From positions 22,196,001 to 22,260,000 of the forward strand of contig CM114271.1 of assembly GCA_050084515.1 (NCBI GenBank): 64,000 nucleotides of DNA. The letters run 5' to 3'. Of this stretch, positions 11,901-24,190 are shown piece by piece. A program made the translations under genes and the position numbers. Origin of the DNA: Blasia pusilla. Taxonomy: Eukaryota; Marchantiophyta; Marchantiopsida; Blasiales. The number at the start of each line of letters is the position of its first letter. The first letter of the stretch is position 1. Under the pieces are notes generated by a model, which did no database searches, had not been told where the DNA came from, and saw nothing but the letters and a program-made list of their open reading frames with translations.

Positions 11901-13180
11901 AAGGAAAAAATTGCTTTAATAAATAAGGGCTCCATAAGAAAAAAACTTCCCTAACGATTATATTTTCAATAAATGAGGGGAAGAGCAAGGGGAAAAAAAT
12001 CAATTTTCCAGAAGGGAAGACTTAAAAAAGAATCAAATAGTGTTTTTTTTTTATAGGAGATAGGAGAGGAGGAGTTAAGGTTTAATTTTGATTATGGGAA
12101 GCAAAGGAAGGATCTTAATTCTAAATAGAGGAGGTTTTTTTCCAGAAATGTTTTAATTTTTTATTTATGTGAGTGAATGAAACATGAGAATTCATCTTTC
12201 AATTGCAATACAAAAGGGGAAAAGAAAAATGGAGGGTTTCACAAAGAGTACTTAAAGGGAGGGAATGGGAGAAAGAACTAAATTTTTCAACAATGAAGAC
12301 TTCAAAAATAAATTCTTTTCAATATTAAGTTTTGAGAGGAAAGGAGAGGAGAGGAGAGACAATGCATAAAACATCAATATCGTAGGTAGATGAAACTAGT
12401 AATTTGTTGATTGTGCCATGTTTATTGTGTCATATAGATGGACATGAAATGATCCAACATATGTAGAATAATATTATGAAGCTATTGGACAAACATTGAA
12501 TTTCTACAGTTTGACATCCAAGAAGATGACATAAAATAGTTAAGATAGATTCTAGTTTGAATGTTAGTGATAATTGAAAGAAATCGTATCTTTTACCTTA
12601 TTAGTTGGGGAGAAACAAATTTATTGATTCCTTTTCCAACCCCATCTCTCAATTAGGAGAATATCGGTCATTTCCATATTTTTTTTCAAAATTACAGTTG
12701 AAAATTTCTTCCCCACAAAGTTTGAAAATCAAACATAATTTAGAAAATGAAATCACTTTCATCATTTTGAAGAATAATTCTTGTCCCATCCTTATTTTCT
12801 TTCAATTTTCTCAAAATATTATTTAATTTCCCTCCACATTAAATTATAGAATTAAAAAATTTAATTATTTTTTCATAAACCTTTAAAGAAATAATTTTAT
12901 TTTAAAATGGGAAAAGATAATGAACCTAAGAGACTTAGGAATATTTTCTGAGAATATGTATCCTCATGGTATATCGACCACTTCTTTCATGATAATATAG
13001 ACGTTAACTAGTCCTCCTTTGATAGGATGGATTTTTTAGGGAATATGAAATTATCTTAACAAGGATTTTTCTTACAACAAGCTTGCTAATGGTTGGTCTC
13101 CTCGTGATGAAATGATTCCCTGTTTAGTGGAAGAAATATGGACAATTATGTTATCCGAAACAAAAAAACTTGAATTTATA
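8921..13180. other. AT-rich intergenic DNA
   Basis: About 4.3 kb of AT-rich sequence with no open frame resembling a protein. It has homopolymer and TTAATTAA-type tracts (about 9840-9890), poly-A and poly-T runs, and purine-rich runs between 11.7 and 12.4 kb. A small inverted repeat CCTCAAAGG/CCTTTGAGG flanks about 11732-11760, next to a G-rich run. I see no genes or repeat boundaries here. Confidence 0.5.
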
Positions 13181-13182
13181 TA

Positions 13183-14135
13183 ATTATTGGAGAGTGCCCT
13201 TTTATTTTGCAAACTCATCTCCTTTCGACACTTGGCATTTTTAGCCAATAGAATCGCTCCCCTTATGAACCAATGGGAATACTCTGTTTGTGAACCATTA
13301 GTATCATCATGTGTATTATTAGTGGAGAGTGCCTTTTTTATTTGCAAACATGTCACATCTTATTTGGACGTAGGTAGAGTTCTATCGTGTCGACGACATA
13401 GTGAGTCAGCGGGTTGTTTGGGTGTAACTTCATCCAGAGATGTCGGATGAGGTTGGTGACACGTCTGTTGTGTCGGGAACGTAGTTTAAGGTGATTTCCC
13501 TACTTTGGTTTTAGTCCGTCAGGTGACATCACCGTTGACCGAGTCAACGGATCCCGTGATAGACTAAAACCATAGATTAACGTTGGGAAGGCTATTTTTG
13601 GGGGTAAGAGTGAGAGAGATCCACACAAGCCATCTTTCTCATGTTGAGCCTTAGGAGCGCCTCTCTTGCATAGATGTCTGTGGGTGTGTAGGAGTTAGGG
13701 TGGTAGCGTCCGGATTCCCTCATAGCAGAGGGTGGATGTGGTTCGATAAACCGGTGTAGATTCATGAGTGGATTTTTAGGCCGGGTTAGCCATTTTTATT
13801 ACTCTTGATTTTGTTGTGGGGTCCCAGAGTATGTGCGTGAGTGTATTTCGTTTATGTGTGGATCTACCCGTATGTTGGGGAATATCGATGTTGTGTGGTG
13901 TGTAGATGTGACCAGCGATGTGGGTTGTGCAATGTGTATGCACACGACAAATACCTCTTTGCTTCACATGTGATGATCGGGCAGAAAAAAATGTTTTCTC
14001 TTCTACGGGAAACAAGAAAAATATGTATATTACTATTGGAGAGTGCCTTTTTGATTTGCAAACACCTCTTTGCTCAACATGTGATAAACAGGCACCAAGA
14101 AAATGTTTCTTCTTCTATGAGCAGCAAGAAAAATA
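13183..14135. repeat. Copies of a ~110-bp interspersed repeat
   Basis: A unit starting ATTGGAGAGTGCCTTTTT followed by GATTTGCAAACACCTC recurs at 13183-13235, 13314-13350 and 14031-14135. A copy of its second half (CTCTTTGC, ACATGTGA, AGCAAGAAAAATAT words) lies at 13948-14030, about 111 bp before its match. Another copy is at 35222-35325. Similarity between copies looks like roughly 75-85% by eye. No coding potential; it may be a nonautonomous element or a dispersed minisatellite. Confidence 0.65.
13506..13572. repeat. Nested inverted repeat
   Basis: An 11-bp outer arm TGGTTTTAGTC (13506-13516) pairs with GACTAAAACCA (13562-13572). An inner arm CCGTTGA/TCAACGG pairs within the loop, giving a two-step hairpin. 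It lies just after copies of the 110-bp repeat family. Confidence 0.7.
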
Positions 14136-14216
14136 TTTTGTGTGCAACATGATTAGTCCCTTCACACCTGTGTCATGCACGGGAGTGAAGGGACTAATCA
14201 TGCTGGACACAAAATA
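14134..14216. repeat. 32-bp near-perfect foldback
   Basis: The left arm 14134-14165 and right arm 14185-14216 are inverted copies matching at 30 of 32 positions, with a 19-base loop. The inner 18 bp (CATGATTAGTCCCTTCAC) are perfect. The arm sequence is also the end of the 110-bp family, since the 35.2-kb copy ends with a similar GATTAGTCCTTACAC. This looks like two family ends meeting head to head, or a MITE-like hairpin. Confidence 0.8.
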
Positions 14217-15597
14217 ATTTTCAGCAGACCCGTGGGTATGCTAGCTCAAAATCAATTTAAAACGGCACTCCAAAGTCGTGAGATCTAACTATGGAAGATA
14301 AATCTTAGAGGATACGCCTATTCTACTAAGAGCTTGTGAGTCTACGAAGGCTGGGAGGGAGGAAGTAAGAGAGTCTCATTGAATTAAGTTGAATCGAAGA
14401 ATGAGAGAGGTCCACTTGAGTGATTGTGAGTGGCCTCACAAGTGCTCATGTTGAGTTAGTAATTCACGCCAACATGCGTCTCCAAGGTTGTATAGACATT
14501 TATCGGTATATCATAATGCGTTAGGGTATGGAGAGCGATCATCGACCAATGTTTTCCCCCCTGGGAGTGACAACTCCCAGAGGGAAAAAAAAGGAAAACA
14601 ATGTCACCTCTTACGACCTGTCGGAGGCGACAAGGGAACGCTGTGTGGCCTTCTTCTCTATTCGGATTTGGATCCAGTTGCGTTTGGCGAAGCAACAGGA
14701 TTGGTGCACTCGCCGTGCGCTTTTGCAGAACACGACGGGATTTTGGACGAATCAGAAGGTGTGGACACGGCCCGCGCAGGTCATGTCGGAGGACGCCATT
14801 CTACCACAAAGACGGAATTCTTCGGATTTTAGGACGTCACGACTTCTGTGACTTGCTCCAGCAGCGAAGATACCGTGTTTTCATGCTGCTTACCCGGAGA
14901 GAAATAATCGCCTGCCTCGGCAACCAGACAAATATACTATTGATCATAATACCGAGAATTTCATCACTTAACCGCAAAGTAAAACCTCTCGTAGATTTGC
15001 TTGCAATTGAAGGAGTTTTGCTTGTGCTTTCTTTTTTTCCGTGACGAAAACTGACGCTCATGAGAGTAGTTATAGAAGTTGGCATTCAAGCGTATCCACC
15101 CATGCTAATGTAGCGAGTTGCTGGTCAGCGGGTTCGCCTCTCATCTTTTGAAGGAGTCCTCACATTGTCATATTTCTTGGCCAAGAGGAACACCCTTCTT
15201 GTGTCAGGCTCAAGAATAGCGCGAGTATCGACTAAGATTCTCGGCTCCGCTTCTTGAGAAGAGGCTGATTTTGACTTCGAAATCGTAAGCGTAAGGCTTT
15301 TGGTGGTGCCACGAATCCGCAAGTGACGGTGACATCAATCCAAAGTCGATTCCATGTTGATCTTACAATTCGAATTTTGGGTAATAAGATCCTGTGGACA
15401 CTCTCACTGATCTTCTAGTATCACAATTATCTAGACGTGATCTTGAGTATGGAGGATTCGGCTCTCCGGATATTGTGCTTTGTGGCCAAGCTCCGAGAGA
15501 CGGCGTTTCCTTACGAAGGATAATACTCTACATCTAGCACGCTACTCTCGGAGTCGATCTTCCACCGGTCCTACAACAGAAATGTACGAATCTCAAC
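14217..15597. other. Unrecognised DNA downstream of the carrier gene
   Basis: Several overlapping minus-strand open frames (15322-15125, 15085-14837, 14695-14456) show no family match that I trust. One contains LRLSDEILGIM...VWLPRQAIISL, faintly F-box-like, but it lacks the flanking pattern. The first part is probably the 3' UTR and downstream flank of the carrier gene. Confidence 0.35.
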
Positions 15598-18574
15598 TCA
15601 ATGCGCATCAAAATGTTTCAAGTAGAAGTCGGTGAGATGCGTCTTGGCTTCCCCCAAGATGAAAACTGCAAAAATGATTCGTTGCATACGAGGAATGATG
15701 CCAGAGTAAAATGCTCGTATTCCTCTTTCCTTCCAAAGAGTCTTGGCCGTTGACGATGCTGTCCTGCAAAAGCACTTAAGATCATCCACTGCAGTGTATA
15801 GGTCTCGAGTTCCACGTCGACATGTTGGTGCTCCACTTCCTAACATAATCATTCTAGCGAAGTCATTGTTTTTAGTTCAGCACCACTATCTACTATCTAA
15901 GAGAAGTGATCTCATGGCTATGCACATTTCTGCGCATCTCTATTCGTTTAGTTTGAACATGTAAGTTGAATACGATGCACAACCGCTCCGCATAAAATGG
16001 TTTTTTTTTCCCGGTTGTGTTTCGAAAACAATCGTTCCATCCATCGTCGTGTGTTCAACAATTATTCTATCCTCCGTTAATAATCTCGAACGCGTATATT
16101 TCTGTTTTAATATCTATTTTTTAAATGCCATGCGTCAAATTTTGGATGACTAACAAAAAACTTATAGATGAGAGCATTTTCTAGCAATGTGGAAGACATG
16201 ACTTCCCCACTCCTAACTACTCTACAAATAGTCAAAGTTCGTTTGTACTCCTAACAAATCCACTTACGTAACTATCCACAATCTAATTGTATGAATCATG
16301 TAGTTTTGTAATGGCTACTGTGCAGTGGTTCAATCCTGCTCTAATTTTATAAGAATGGATGGTGGGACTTTTCTTACCAGGTCAACGATGTGGCGAATAA
16401 AATGTACCTGTAGTCTGGCAAGCTTAGATTTGCTTGCATCCGGGTCTTCATGGTATCAAACGGATGAGTGACAATTGTTGAAATTGAGCCGGATACAACC
16501 GCAGCAGTGACCGTTGTGAGAGTGGGTCGATCTCTGAAGTTGGCAGCAGAAGTCCTCGTCAACTTCTCTTGCAAAAGAGGGTTTACACCTAGGTATGCCG
16601 CTGTGAAAACACCTTCTCTCACCACAGTTGGAGGCTGATCAGAATACCAGTTAGTGGCAACAGTCAGTAAGCCAAGACTTGTGGTAACCAAGAAATTTGT
16701 GCAGGACCTTAGTCCTGCTTATGGTGTGGAAAGAAAGCTTTTGGATAGAGTCATGTATTGTAAATTCAGCATGTTTCTGTGCGGTTGGAATATTTCAAAG
16801 GGTCAGGCAGTCTCAGAATGCGGAACGGGCATTGGAACAGATTGGGGGAGACCTTTCTAATGTTATGGTTGCTGCCATTGAAAGGGTACTGTGCTCTTCA
16901 TAGTTGCGCGTCCCAAACTAAAATGTCTTCCCTTTTCGTGAGTGACAAACTTTACCCTTTCAAAAGTCGAGGTACACCAGAAGAAAAAGGCTGGAGGTGT
17001 CCTAAACATATTCGTGGTAACGCAAGAGAAGGTTTCTGTGGGCTGAAAGTGTGGCGAGTGAATCTTTCGGAGTCGGTCCAGATTTTGAATCCGGACTAAC
17101 TCCGAAAGAACTGTCTGAAATATATTTACATCTCGGGAGTCCAGCTTGAACCCGGACAAATCTTTACGAGAAAAAATGAAACTTGAAAACAAAATGGTAC
17201 GAACAAAACAATCCGGAAGCCAAACTCAAAATTTCGGGCACCTCTTTGAAATGCCGATTGAAGTAGCTTTGATTAGAATGTGAAAAGCTAGAAACAGGTG
17301 TAAAATGTGAATCCCTGATCAGAACAGATAGTGAAAATTCTGCTGAAGCGAAGTAGCACTGTGACAGAATCTTGAGCCAAATTCCGTATTTTTTGAGTGC
17401 CACTGGAGTATTCATAATTGAACTGGTTAAGGACGGAAAGACACTTTTGGAGAGAATGAACGAATAGATTGATTGGTCCACGAGAACTCTGGAGGGCATT
17501 GAGACTTGAACTTACTGTAAAAGTGGGCAGAGGACAGAGCGATGGGCAAAGTTTGACTAATTTCTTGCATGATAAGATACACTTTCAAAATTAGAAAAAC
17601 AAACACTGCAGATCATCAGGATGCCGCTTGAGACGAACGGTTCGCACCATTCCTCGAAAGAGAGAGAGAAATCCGTGCTTGTTTATCACTGTCTGAACCT
17701 GTTTGATCAGGCTCAAGCCTGTTCTCTGTTGTTGGATCATGAGGAGCTCCGCAGGGCCGGAGCACGAGGCTGAGACCATTCCTGCTACACCAGCCATGGA
17801 TCCCTTTTGAAGAGGTGTTGGCGGATCTGCAAGCACATGTGACGACCCCAGGCCTTGAGGAATATCGACCTTGAAGGCAGGGACTTCGAAACGTTCAGAA
17901 TCAGCTGACGTGATTTTGGCAGGAAGGCTTACTTGGTATGCTCTTCTCTAGAAAGCTGTTCACTCCGAATTGTAAAGCACTGACCGGAGCTATACTCCCT
18001 GCATTGACTATGAGTCCCCTGTACAAAACTCGAGGATGGAAATTGAGAGGCTTCTTATCCTGCAAAGCCATCATGGTTCAAAAAGTTATCTAAACAATTT
18101 ATGAGCACAGCTACCTAAAGTTTTAGAGCGCTTGACGTGTAAGAGCAATGCACCATCAGTAGGACGTCACGAGCTTTTAAAAGAGACACGAGCGATTATT
18201 GTCAAAGCGGACATCTGCCACTCCTTTTCGCAGTGGATTTCTAAATCGAAGGCAAGCTCATCCGTCCACCCCCTGTTACCACCAAATTCTTTACGATCTA
18301 GTTTTACTCTGACAGTTTTTTCATGGCCCTGTCCCGGAACCAGCGTGTCGGATCAATAGGGATTAGGTTATCAGGTGGTCTATCTGAATCAAGTATTTGA
18401 AGTTTGTGGTGATTAGTTTTTCTCCGAAAGGAGATCGTATCAGAGACAGAGTTTTAGAACTACCTGAATGGCATTCTTGATAGAAACAGAGGGTTGTTGA
18501 AGGATTACTTCAATAATACCAGAGAGTGCCCCAATACCGGCGGATTCCATGGAATTCAACTCACGCGGAGGCAT
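15598..18574 (-). CDS. Mitochondrial carrier family (SLC25) protein, five exons
   Basis: Hand-spliced exons on the minus strand are 18464-18574, 17933-18059, 17648-17826, 16408-16634 and 15598-15763. All introns are GT-AG and all phases match, giving 269 residues, slightly short for the family (about 280-310). Carriers are inner-membrane exchangers built from three ~100-residue repeats. Repeat 1 starts GALSGIIEVILQQPSVSIK, repeat 2 has GSMAGVAG...GPAELLMIQQQ, and repeat 3 has VSGSISTIVTHPFDTMKTRM. Only repeat 3 keeps the full Px[DE]xx[KR] signature; repeat 1 has Val at the acidic position and repeat 2 Met at the basic position. The end FYSGIIPRMQRIIFAVFILG fits helix 6. The start is ATG 18574; a later in-frame ATG lies eight codons on. 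Substrate cannot be assigned. Confidence 0.85.
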
Positions 18575-19624
18575 ATTGAGCCCTTAGATCACCTGACTGG
18601 CGATCTACAACATCAACTCGACCAAGATGGCGGAAATGTTTCAAAACCAGGACTCGTAAGCAACGACACCATATAGTTTTCTTCTGTTGGTAAAGGTCAT
18701 ATCCCCGGACATTAATCCAGGGAATTTGCATCACAGACAGATGCGCTAACTAGATACTTGTGTAGAAAGAGTGGGATCTACTTTCTTCGTCAAGGACGCG
18801 GGCAGTCCGAAAGATTTCCTTCACAAGACGCAGGACAAACAACGGCGTACACGATTGGGGCACGCCACGGTAGGTTGTAGTACTGCGTACTGGTTCAAAA
18901 TCTGATGCGTAAGTGCTGCAAGTACGGAATCACCAATCATCCTTGAGATGCTCGTGAAGGGCGCTCCTCCATACCGTTCTCGTGCATAAATTTACTTCAT
19001 TTCAATCAATGTCGACACAGACGTACTCTGTAAGGTTGTATTAACATCCATCGTACAGATCTCACTACCATCCACAACAGATTCACAGGAATTTTTTGTA
19101 AAACTGACAAATCATCAATCGCAACCACTCCAAGGAGTCTCCAGATCCGCTGTTTCCCGATTGTGACCAACTGAGAAACGATTCAAATATCTACATGACA
19201 TCTCACGGAAAGACGTTGGATTCATCAAGAAGCCGAGCCTTCGTCCCTCTCTCTCCGCATTGTGCAAGTAATTGAGGTCCTACTTCAATGACAGTACACA
19301 TCTCTGGTAATGAATTTCAGTTTCTGTTCAAGCGATTCATTCCATTTCGATTCTGTCACCTGAAGGTGCCTTCTGATGGACATCAACAGAACGTTCTTAC
19401 AGTACGATAGGGACATGTTCTTGTAGGAAGTAGAGGCCGAAACTCTGCCTCCGTCTGGAGGCGTTTCGTGAAGTACAGTGCGAACGGAACGTGTACTTGT
19501 AGACACGTGAACCAAAGCCCTAATCGCGTTGAGCAAGCCCTTCTTCCTCGCTCGGAGGATGAATTTGTGTCCATGATCTCGTGCTGGGATTGATGTGAAA
19601 ACGGTCAGGGAATGGTGAGTTGGA
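18575..19624. promoter_or_regulatory. Shared divergent upstream region of two genes
   Basis: The carrier gene (minus) and the next gene (plus) start 1,050 bp apart, head to head. The interval should hold both 5' UTRs and promoters, possibly a bidirectional one. I see no clear TATA box or conserved element. A minus-strand open frame at 19536-19285 lacks an ATG at its start and looks like chance. Confidence 0.45.
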
Positions 19625-21085
19625 ATGGCAATGAAGAAGGCAGGAGTCCGTCCGTTATGCGTGGATCGCCAAAAGCAACTGCTGTTCGACCGCCGCTACG
19701 GATGGGTGTAAGTACTAATGTTCTTTTCTGGTGCCTTAGTTTTGTGATTACTTCCTGGAATCCGCCATCTATTGAGGTCAGTGATTCTCATGGCTTGCCG
19801 CTGCGGAGTATGGATTGACATACGTGTTTGAAGAAAGATTGTAAAAGCAGAAGTCGGCCAGAATTGTTAAAACAGTTCGCTTCTCCAGAGGCGTGAGATT
19901 CTTTCGTCAGTTTCTAAGTTCCCGCGCCTGTTCATGTGACATCGTTGTCCCTAGTCTCCCCAGAGGGTGTGAGCTCCCACTCTAAATTATCGATTTGCGA
20001 TGTTGAATTTGATTTGTGTACCGTAGTTATGAAGAATGGACAGATCCAATCGAAGTGGCAAATATCGGAGGTCGAGGAATGTGAGTAGACGCTTATCCTA
20101 AAATGGTTTGGGTCGCTGCACTGTGTCTGTCAAGTTGGACGTGTGTTTGCAATTTATGAAATATGAAAGCAACGCGAGTTTGTGCGTAATCTCGGCAGAA
20201 AGGAGGGTGTTTTAGATACGCAACTGCAGGTCTTAGTTCGAGCTCTAAGTTTTGCAAAAGAATTGAATGTCCATTTCTCCTTCATTAAGTTGTTTATTTT
20301 TGGTTCTGGTCAGTCCATATGAAGTTCCAATGCTAACGTTGACTTCGGCAAAGAGTTGATGGAGACGTTCAAGAGGACTAGATTTGGGAATTCAAAATCT
20401 GTCAGTACATTGCTCGAGTTTGTCCAGACATGAACACGCTATTATGGTAAGCATGATTAGTGGACCGATTTGTTCGGAGTACCTCCATCAGAAAAGAAGT
20501 CACCCCCAGGGCTCCTTGGCTGACTGAAATTTATCTCTTGGATCAGGTTCTCTTTGGTACCCTTGACTGCATCCACTTTGGACGGAACCCTTCATCTGGT
20601 ATGAATCATTCTGATCCATGAGTTTAACCATTGGCTCTATTCGGAGCTGGAAGTCGCTTCATGTTCGCCAATTTCTTGTGTTGAGTACATGCTATCAAGT
20701 ATTGTCGTTGCTATGGGGTCTATGGAGGTGTGAGACACGTCTGACCTTTTTCTGTAGTTCAGAGGTCTGATTGGGTCAGGTGGACACGTAAATGGAATTT
20801 TTGCAGGCAAATCGTGCTGCAGATTTAATGGTGCATACTGTACAGAATCGTGAGGAAATAACGTTAGAGCTTCACAACAAAGCTAGGGCCCTTAGAAACA
20901 GGACGTCCCAGGAGTGGAGAAAACTGATTCGTAAAGTTTCGTCTGTTGACCTGAAGTCGATATGTGATGCACCTGGAAGGGTTTTCAAGGAGTCACCACT
21001 GCAGATGCTTCCGATTTTGAGACCACCTTCTCCCAGGACTACCAATGCAACGAATTTGGAATCGGGGGATGTTAAAGATGATTAA
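19625..21085 (+). CDS. Conserved-looking 155-residue protein, four exons, function unknown
   Basis: Exons 19625-19707, 20027-20080, 20547-20598 and 20807-21085 join with matching phases across GT-AG introns (donors GTAAGT, GTGAGT, GTATGA; acceptors CCGTAG, GATCAG, TTGCAG). The first ATG follows an in-frame stop. The protein begins MAMKKAGVRPLCVDRQKQLL, continues FDRRYGWVYEEWTDPIEVAN and GGRGMFSLVPLTAS, then a helical part (REEITLELHNKARALRNRT, EWRKLIRKV) and a polar tail ending in VKDD. No signal peptide or membrane segment is visible. The way the three short exons read together in one smooth protein is strong evidence of a real gene. I do not recognise the family. Confidence 0.75.
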
Positions 21086-24000
21086 ATGTCAGTGTACTTT
21101 ACTACAGCAGGACAGTGGTCCAGAAATGGCTGGTCGGTTGGCACCGTGGTTGTATATACGGTGAAGGGTTTCTTGGCCTGGTCACTGGTGTGCACCGATC
21201 ACTTGCTGTCATACCTACCGGAGAGATATTTCCAGAGATGCTGTAGGATTGGCAGATTAGAAACAATGTCGTACTCGTTTGTAGTCAATGCATGCGAAAG
21301 AATAGAAGATGTGCAGCTTTTGTTTACTGCAGTGTCCACATGGTCTCACATCAGCCTCCGTTTGAGCACCTAAGGACACTACTCTCTAGACTCTGCGCTA
21401 CGCTGCCTGTCACAGAGGGATCTATTGGCTGTATGGTAATTTCTTAGGCTCGATTCTCTGGTTGATTGGGAGATCCCCAGGAGACGGTTCACACATTATG
21501 AAACAGAAGACGAGGAAAGTCCATCGTTGGGACAGCTATGGAAGTATCTTCAATCCAGATGCGCTAATCTAATCCCCGTAGAGTGAGTGAGTTGTCATCC
21601 TTCCGTAGCGTAGCCTGTAATTCGTCATCTTGCAAGGCCATGGCGTCCAGTACCCACCGCAGGGTTGGCAAGCAACCCAATGGGGCCCATACCGTGAGCG
21701 AGTTGGGGAGACATGATTGGAGACGGATGTCCGAAGTTTTATATAACACGAGCGGCATTAGTTTAGGAGTCTTAGGATGCGGGAATCTATGTGGTAGGAT
21801 ACCCACCTTATTCTCCCGCACGGCCGGTGAGTCCTCCGTCTGCAGGACCGACGCCAAGATAGGTCGCCAGATGGCCTACGATACCCAAGTTTCTCTCGAA
21901 CTCGTGAAAGTGTTTCTGTCGTGTCGAACTCGTGAAAGTAAACGATGTGGTTCAGCAAATCGCTTCTCACGTAGTTGTCCTGAATTTTAGTCTTCGGAAG
22001 AAGTTGGCATTAGTATCCTAGGGAGACAGGAACGAACCTCTCCATAACTGGAAGTGGTCAAATGAGCACGGTTGGTGCACGGCACGGCTGGTTCGAGTTG
22101 GTGTAGAGGTACTCGATGCGTGTCAACCAGAAAGAAAGCAAACAGTCACGAAGATCGCTTTCCTATGCGCCTTTCGAGACGTCTGGACTACCTCATGATG
22201 ACAGGTCCTCCGCACAAATAACTTGCAAATGTTCCCCCTCTACAGATAGAAGCCTAGGCGAGATCCGTACCACTGCAGCACGACCTGTCTATCTGCCTGC
22301 ATATGCTTGGGTTCGCCAGAGGATTATTCAGCTTGTTAGGAACGGTGGGTCATTGACGTCCCCTATCTGACGGTCGTCTCCATCGGTAGCTGGGAGGTAT
22401 GCCTTTCACGTTACCATATGAGCGCTCGTTTGACCGCGTTGGACGACCAGGCCTGTCGTGGATACCCCACAAGTATGGGCTTCCGTATGGAGAGAAGAAA
22501 AGAAACCAGAGCTCCTGCACTGGAAGAAACTGCGTCGGTGGAAAAGATCCCGTGCATGAGCGTTTGCCGTAAGATTGATCCCCGTTCACTCAACATGAAA
22601 CTCGTGCGCAGCTCGAGTACCACGTACATCTATGAGACCGCACCTACGTGTACTCTTGTAAGCCGCCGCGTTGAACTGCACAGGAGATCTGTGCAGCTCA
22701 ACGCGGTTTCCATTAACCTAACAAGAGTGGGACTTATGGGAAAATTCCATCCCTTAAACCCTCACCTCCGGCAGGGGTTAGGGGATGGTTTTATATTTTT
22801 AATGTTTAAAAAGATAAAAATATAACAAATTGTTGTGGTATTGTGAGAATTAGATCTTTTTGAAAGGGTGCCGGAATAATTTAGATCCTTTTTAAAGGGC
22901 GTGGGAATAACTGAAAATTTTTATTAAAAAAATCACATTATATTTGGGTCTTAAATATTGTGGAGGTAATTCGATTTTTTAAGAAGTGTTTGACATCGGG
23001 TGATCTAAAAAAATGTTTCATATATTACGAGCATGAAGAATTTTTTTTAAATTTTATATGTAATAATTTTAATTTATTATTTTCACGGAAAATATTTTAA
23101 TTCTTCAAACACCTTTTTTATTTCTTGCACATAAATGAGATCTCATTTACAAATAGTTGAATTAAAAAGAAAAAGAAAAAAAATTATAACAATTTAACAC
23201 TTGCCTTTTGAAAATTCTTTTAATCTATATTATAAAAAAAACCTCCTTGATGATGTTGACAAGTAGGCGTTTTGAAGCGGCTGGGCGTTAGAGCCAAAGC
23301 CCGTGGCATTGAATGCAAGCCCCGGTCGCCCTACATGGACGGGTTCCCCCCCTTGGGCGGGTTAAAGTTGCTTTAGCTTAAGCCGTAGATGGGTTAGCTT
23401 AAGCGGGTTTAGGCTACACGGAGAACGTAATCGCTTGCCTCCGATATCCGAACGGGGATTGCCAGTTCCGTCATTTACCATGGTCATGACTACGGAATGC
23501 ATCTACATGCATCCATCATGGTTGATCTTGGATCATGCCCTTGCCTCCATCATCATGTGTGGCAAAATTCAAATTTGAAAGGTTTAAAAAGGTTTGGGGA
23601 CGCTGGGACAGGGTATTTCGTGGTGACCTCGTTTCTGCTTGTCATGCCGCCCCGCCACCATGTGCTCCTATCGCTGCTCGTTTATGGTCGCTCTCCATCA
23701 CAACGTTGTTCCATTGGGGCTCCGTTGCTGTTGCTATCGTTCTTGTTTGCTCAGGTGATTCACTGAAGTAGTTCTGATTCTGCTCAGATTTTTTTGTTTT
23801 GGTGTGTTTCCGCACCTTGGATGTTTTGCCTTGATGTGCACCTTTGTGCGGATGCCGATGTTTTCATATGTTTTCCGCACCCTTGCTTGCAGCGGATTTG
23901 AATTGCAGCTCGTCTGTTTGAATCAAAAGTGTTTGCAACGCTGGCATTCTCTATCCATTCTCTCCACTGCAGATTTCGATGAGGGAGCTCAATCGATTCC

Positions 24001-24190
24001 AAATTTGAGGCCCAGGACATGGGCAACAATCCGGCTGTAACTCATGTTCTTTAGGAGCGTTTTTCAGCTCATGCTTCGAACCGTATTGTTCAACTGTAAT
24101 CAATATTAGCTTCTGATGGAAGAATGTGTACTTACCATGTTTCTTCCTTCCATCTACGGGCCCTATATTTTTGCAGGTTCTTCATATGCA
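21086..24190. other. 3' flank and intergenic DNA
   Basis: The first few hundred bases are probably the 3' UTR of the preceding gene. Further on there are short overlapping open frames in all phases (21.5-22.8 kb) with no recognisable protein, then AT-rich DNA at 22.8-23.25 kb. A mixed segment at 23.25-24.1 kb has frames of under 90 codons. A hairpin at 22666-22706 is the only clear structure. Confidence 0.4.
22666..22706. repeat. 18-bp inverted repeat hairpin
   Basis: The left arm 22666-22683 (CCGCGTTGAACTGCACAG) and right arm 22689-22706 match at 17 of 18 positions around a 5-base loop. The stem is GC-rich and would fold stably in RNA or single-stranded DNA. Confidence 0.8.

Noticed and set aside
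14837-15085. Possible F-box exon (LSDEILGIM, WLPRQAIISL)
   Set aside because: The match is a few residues only, the spacing is wrong for an F-box, and no partner exons were found.
19285-19536. Minus-strand 83-codon frame in the divergent intergenic region
   Set aside because: It starts at TTG rather than ATG, has no domain, and overlaps the likely shared promoter.
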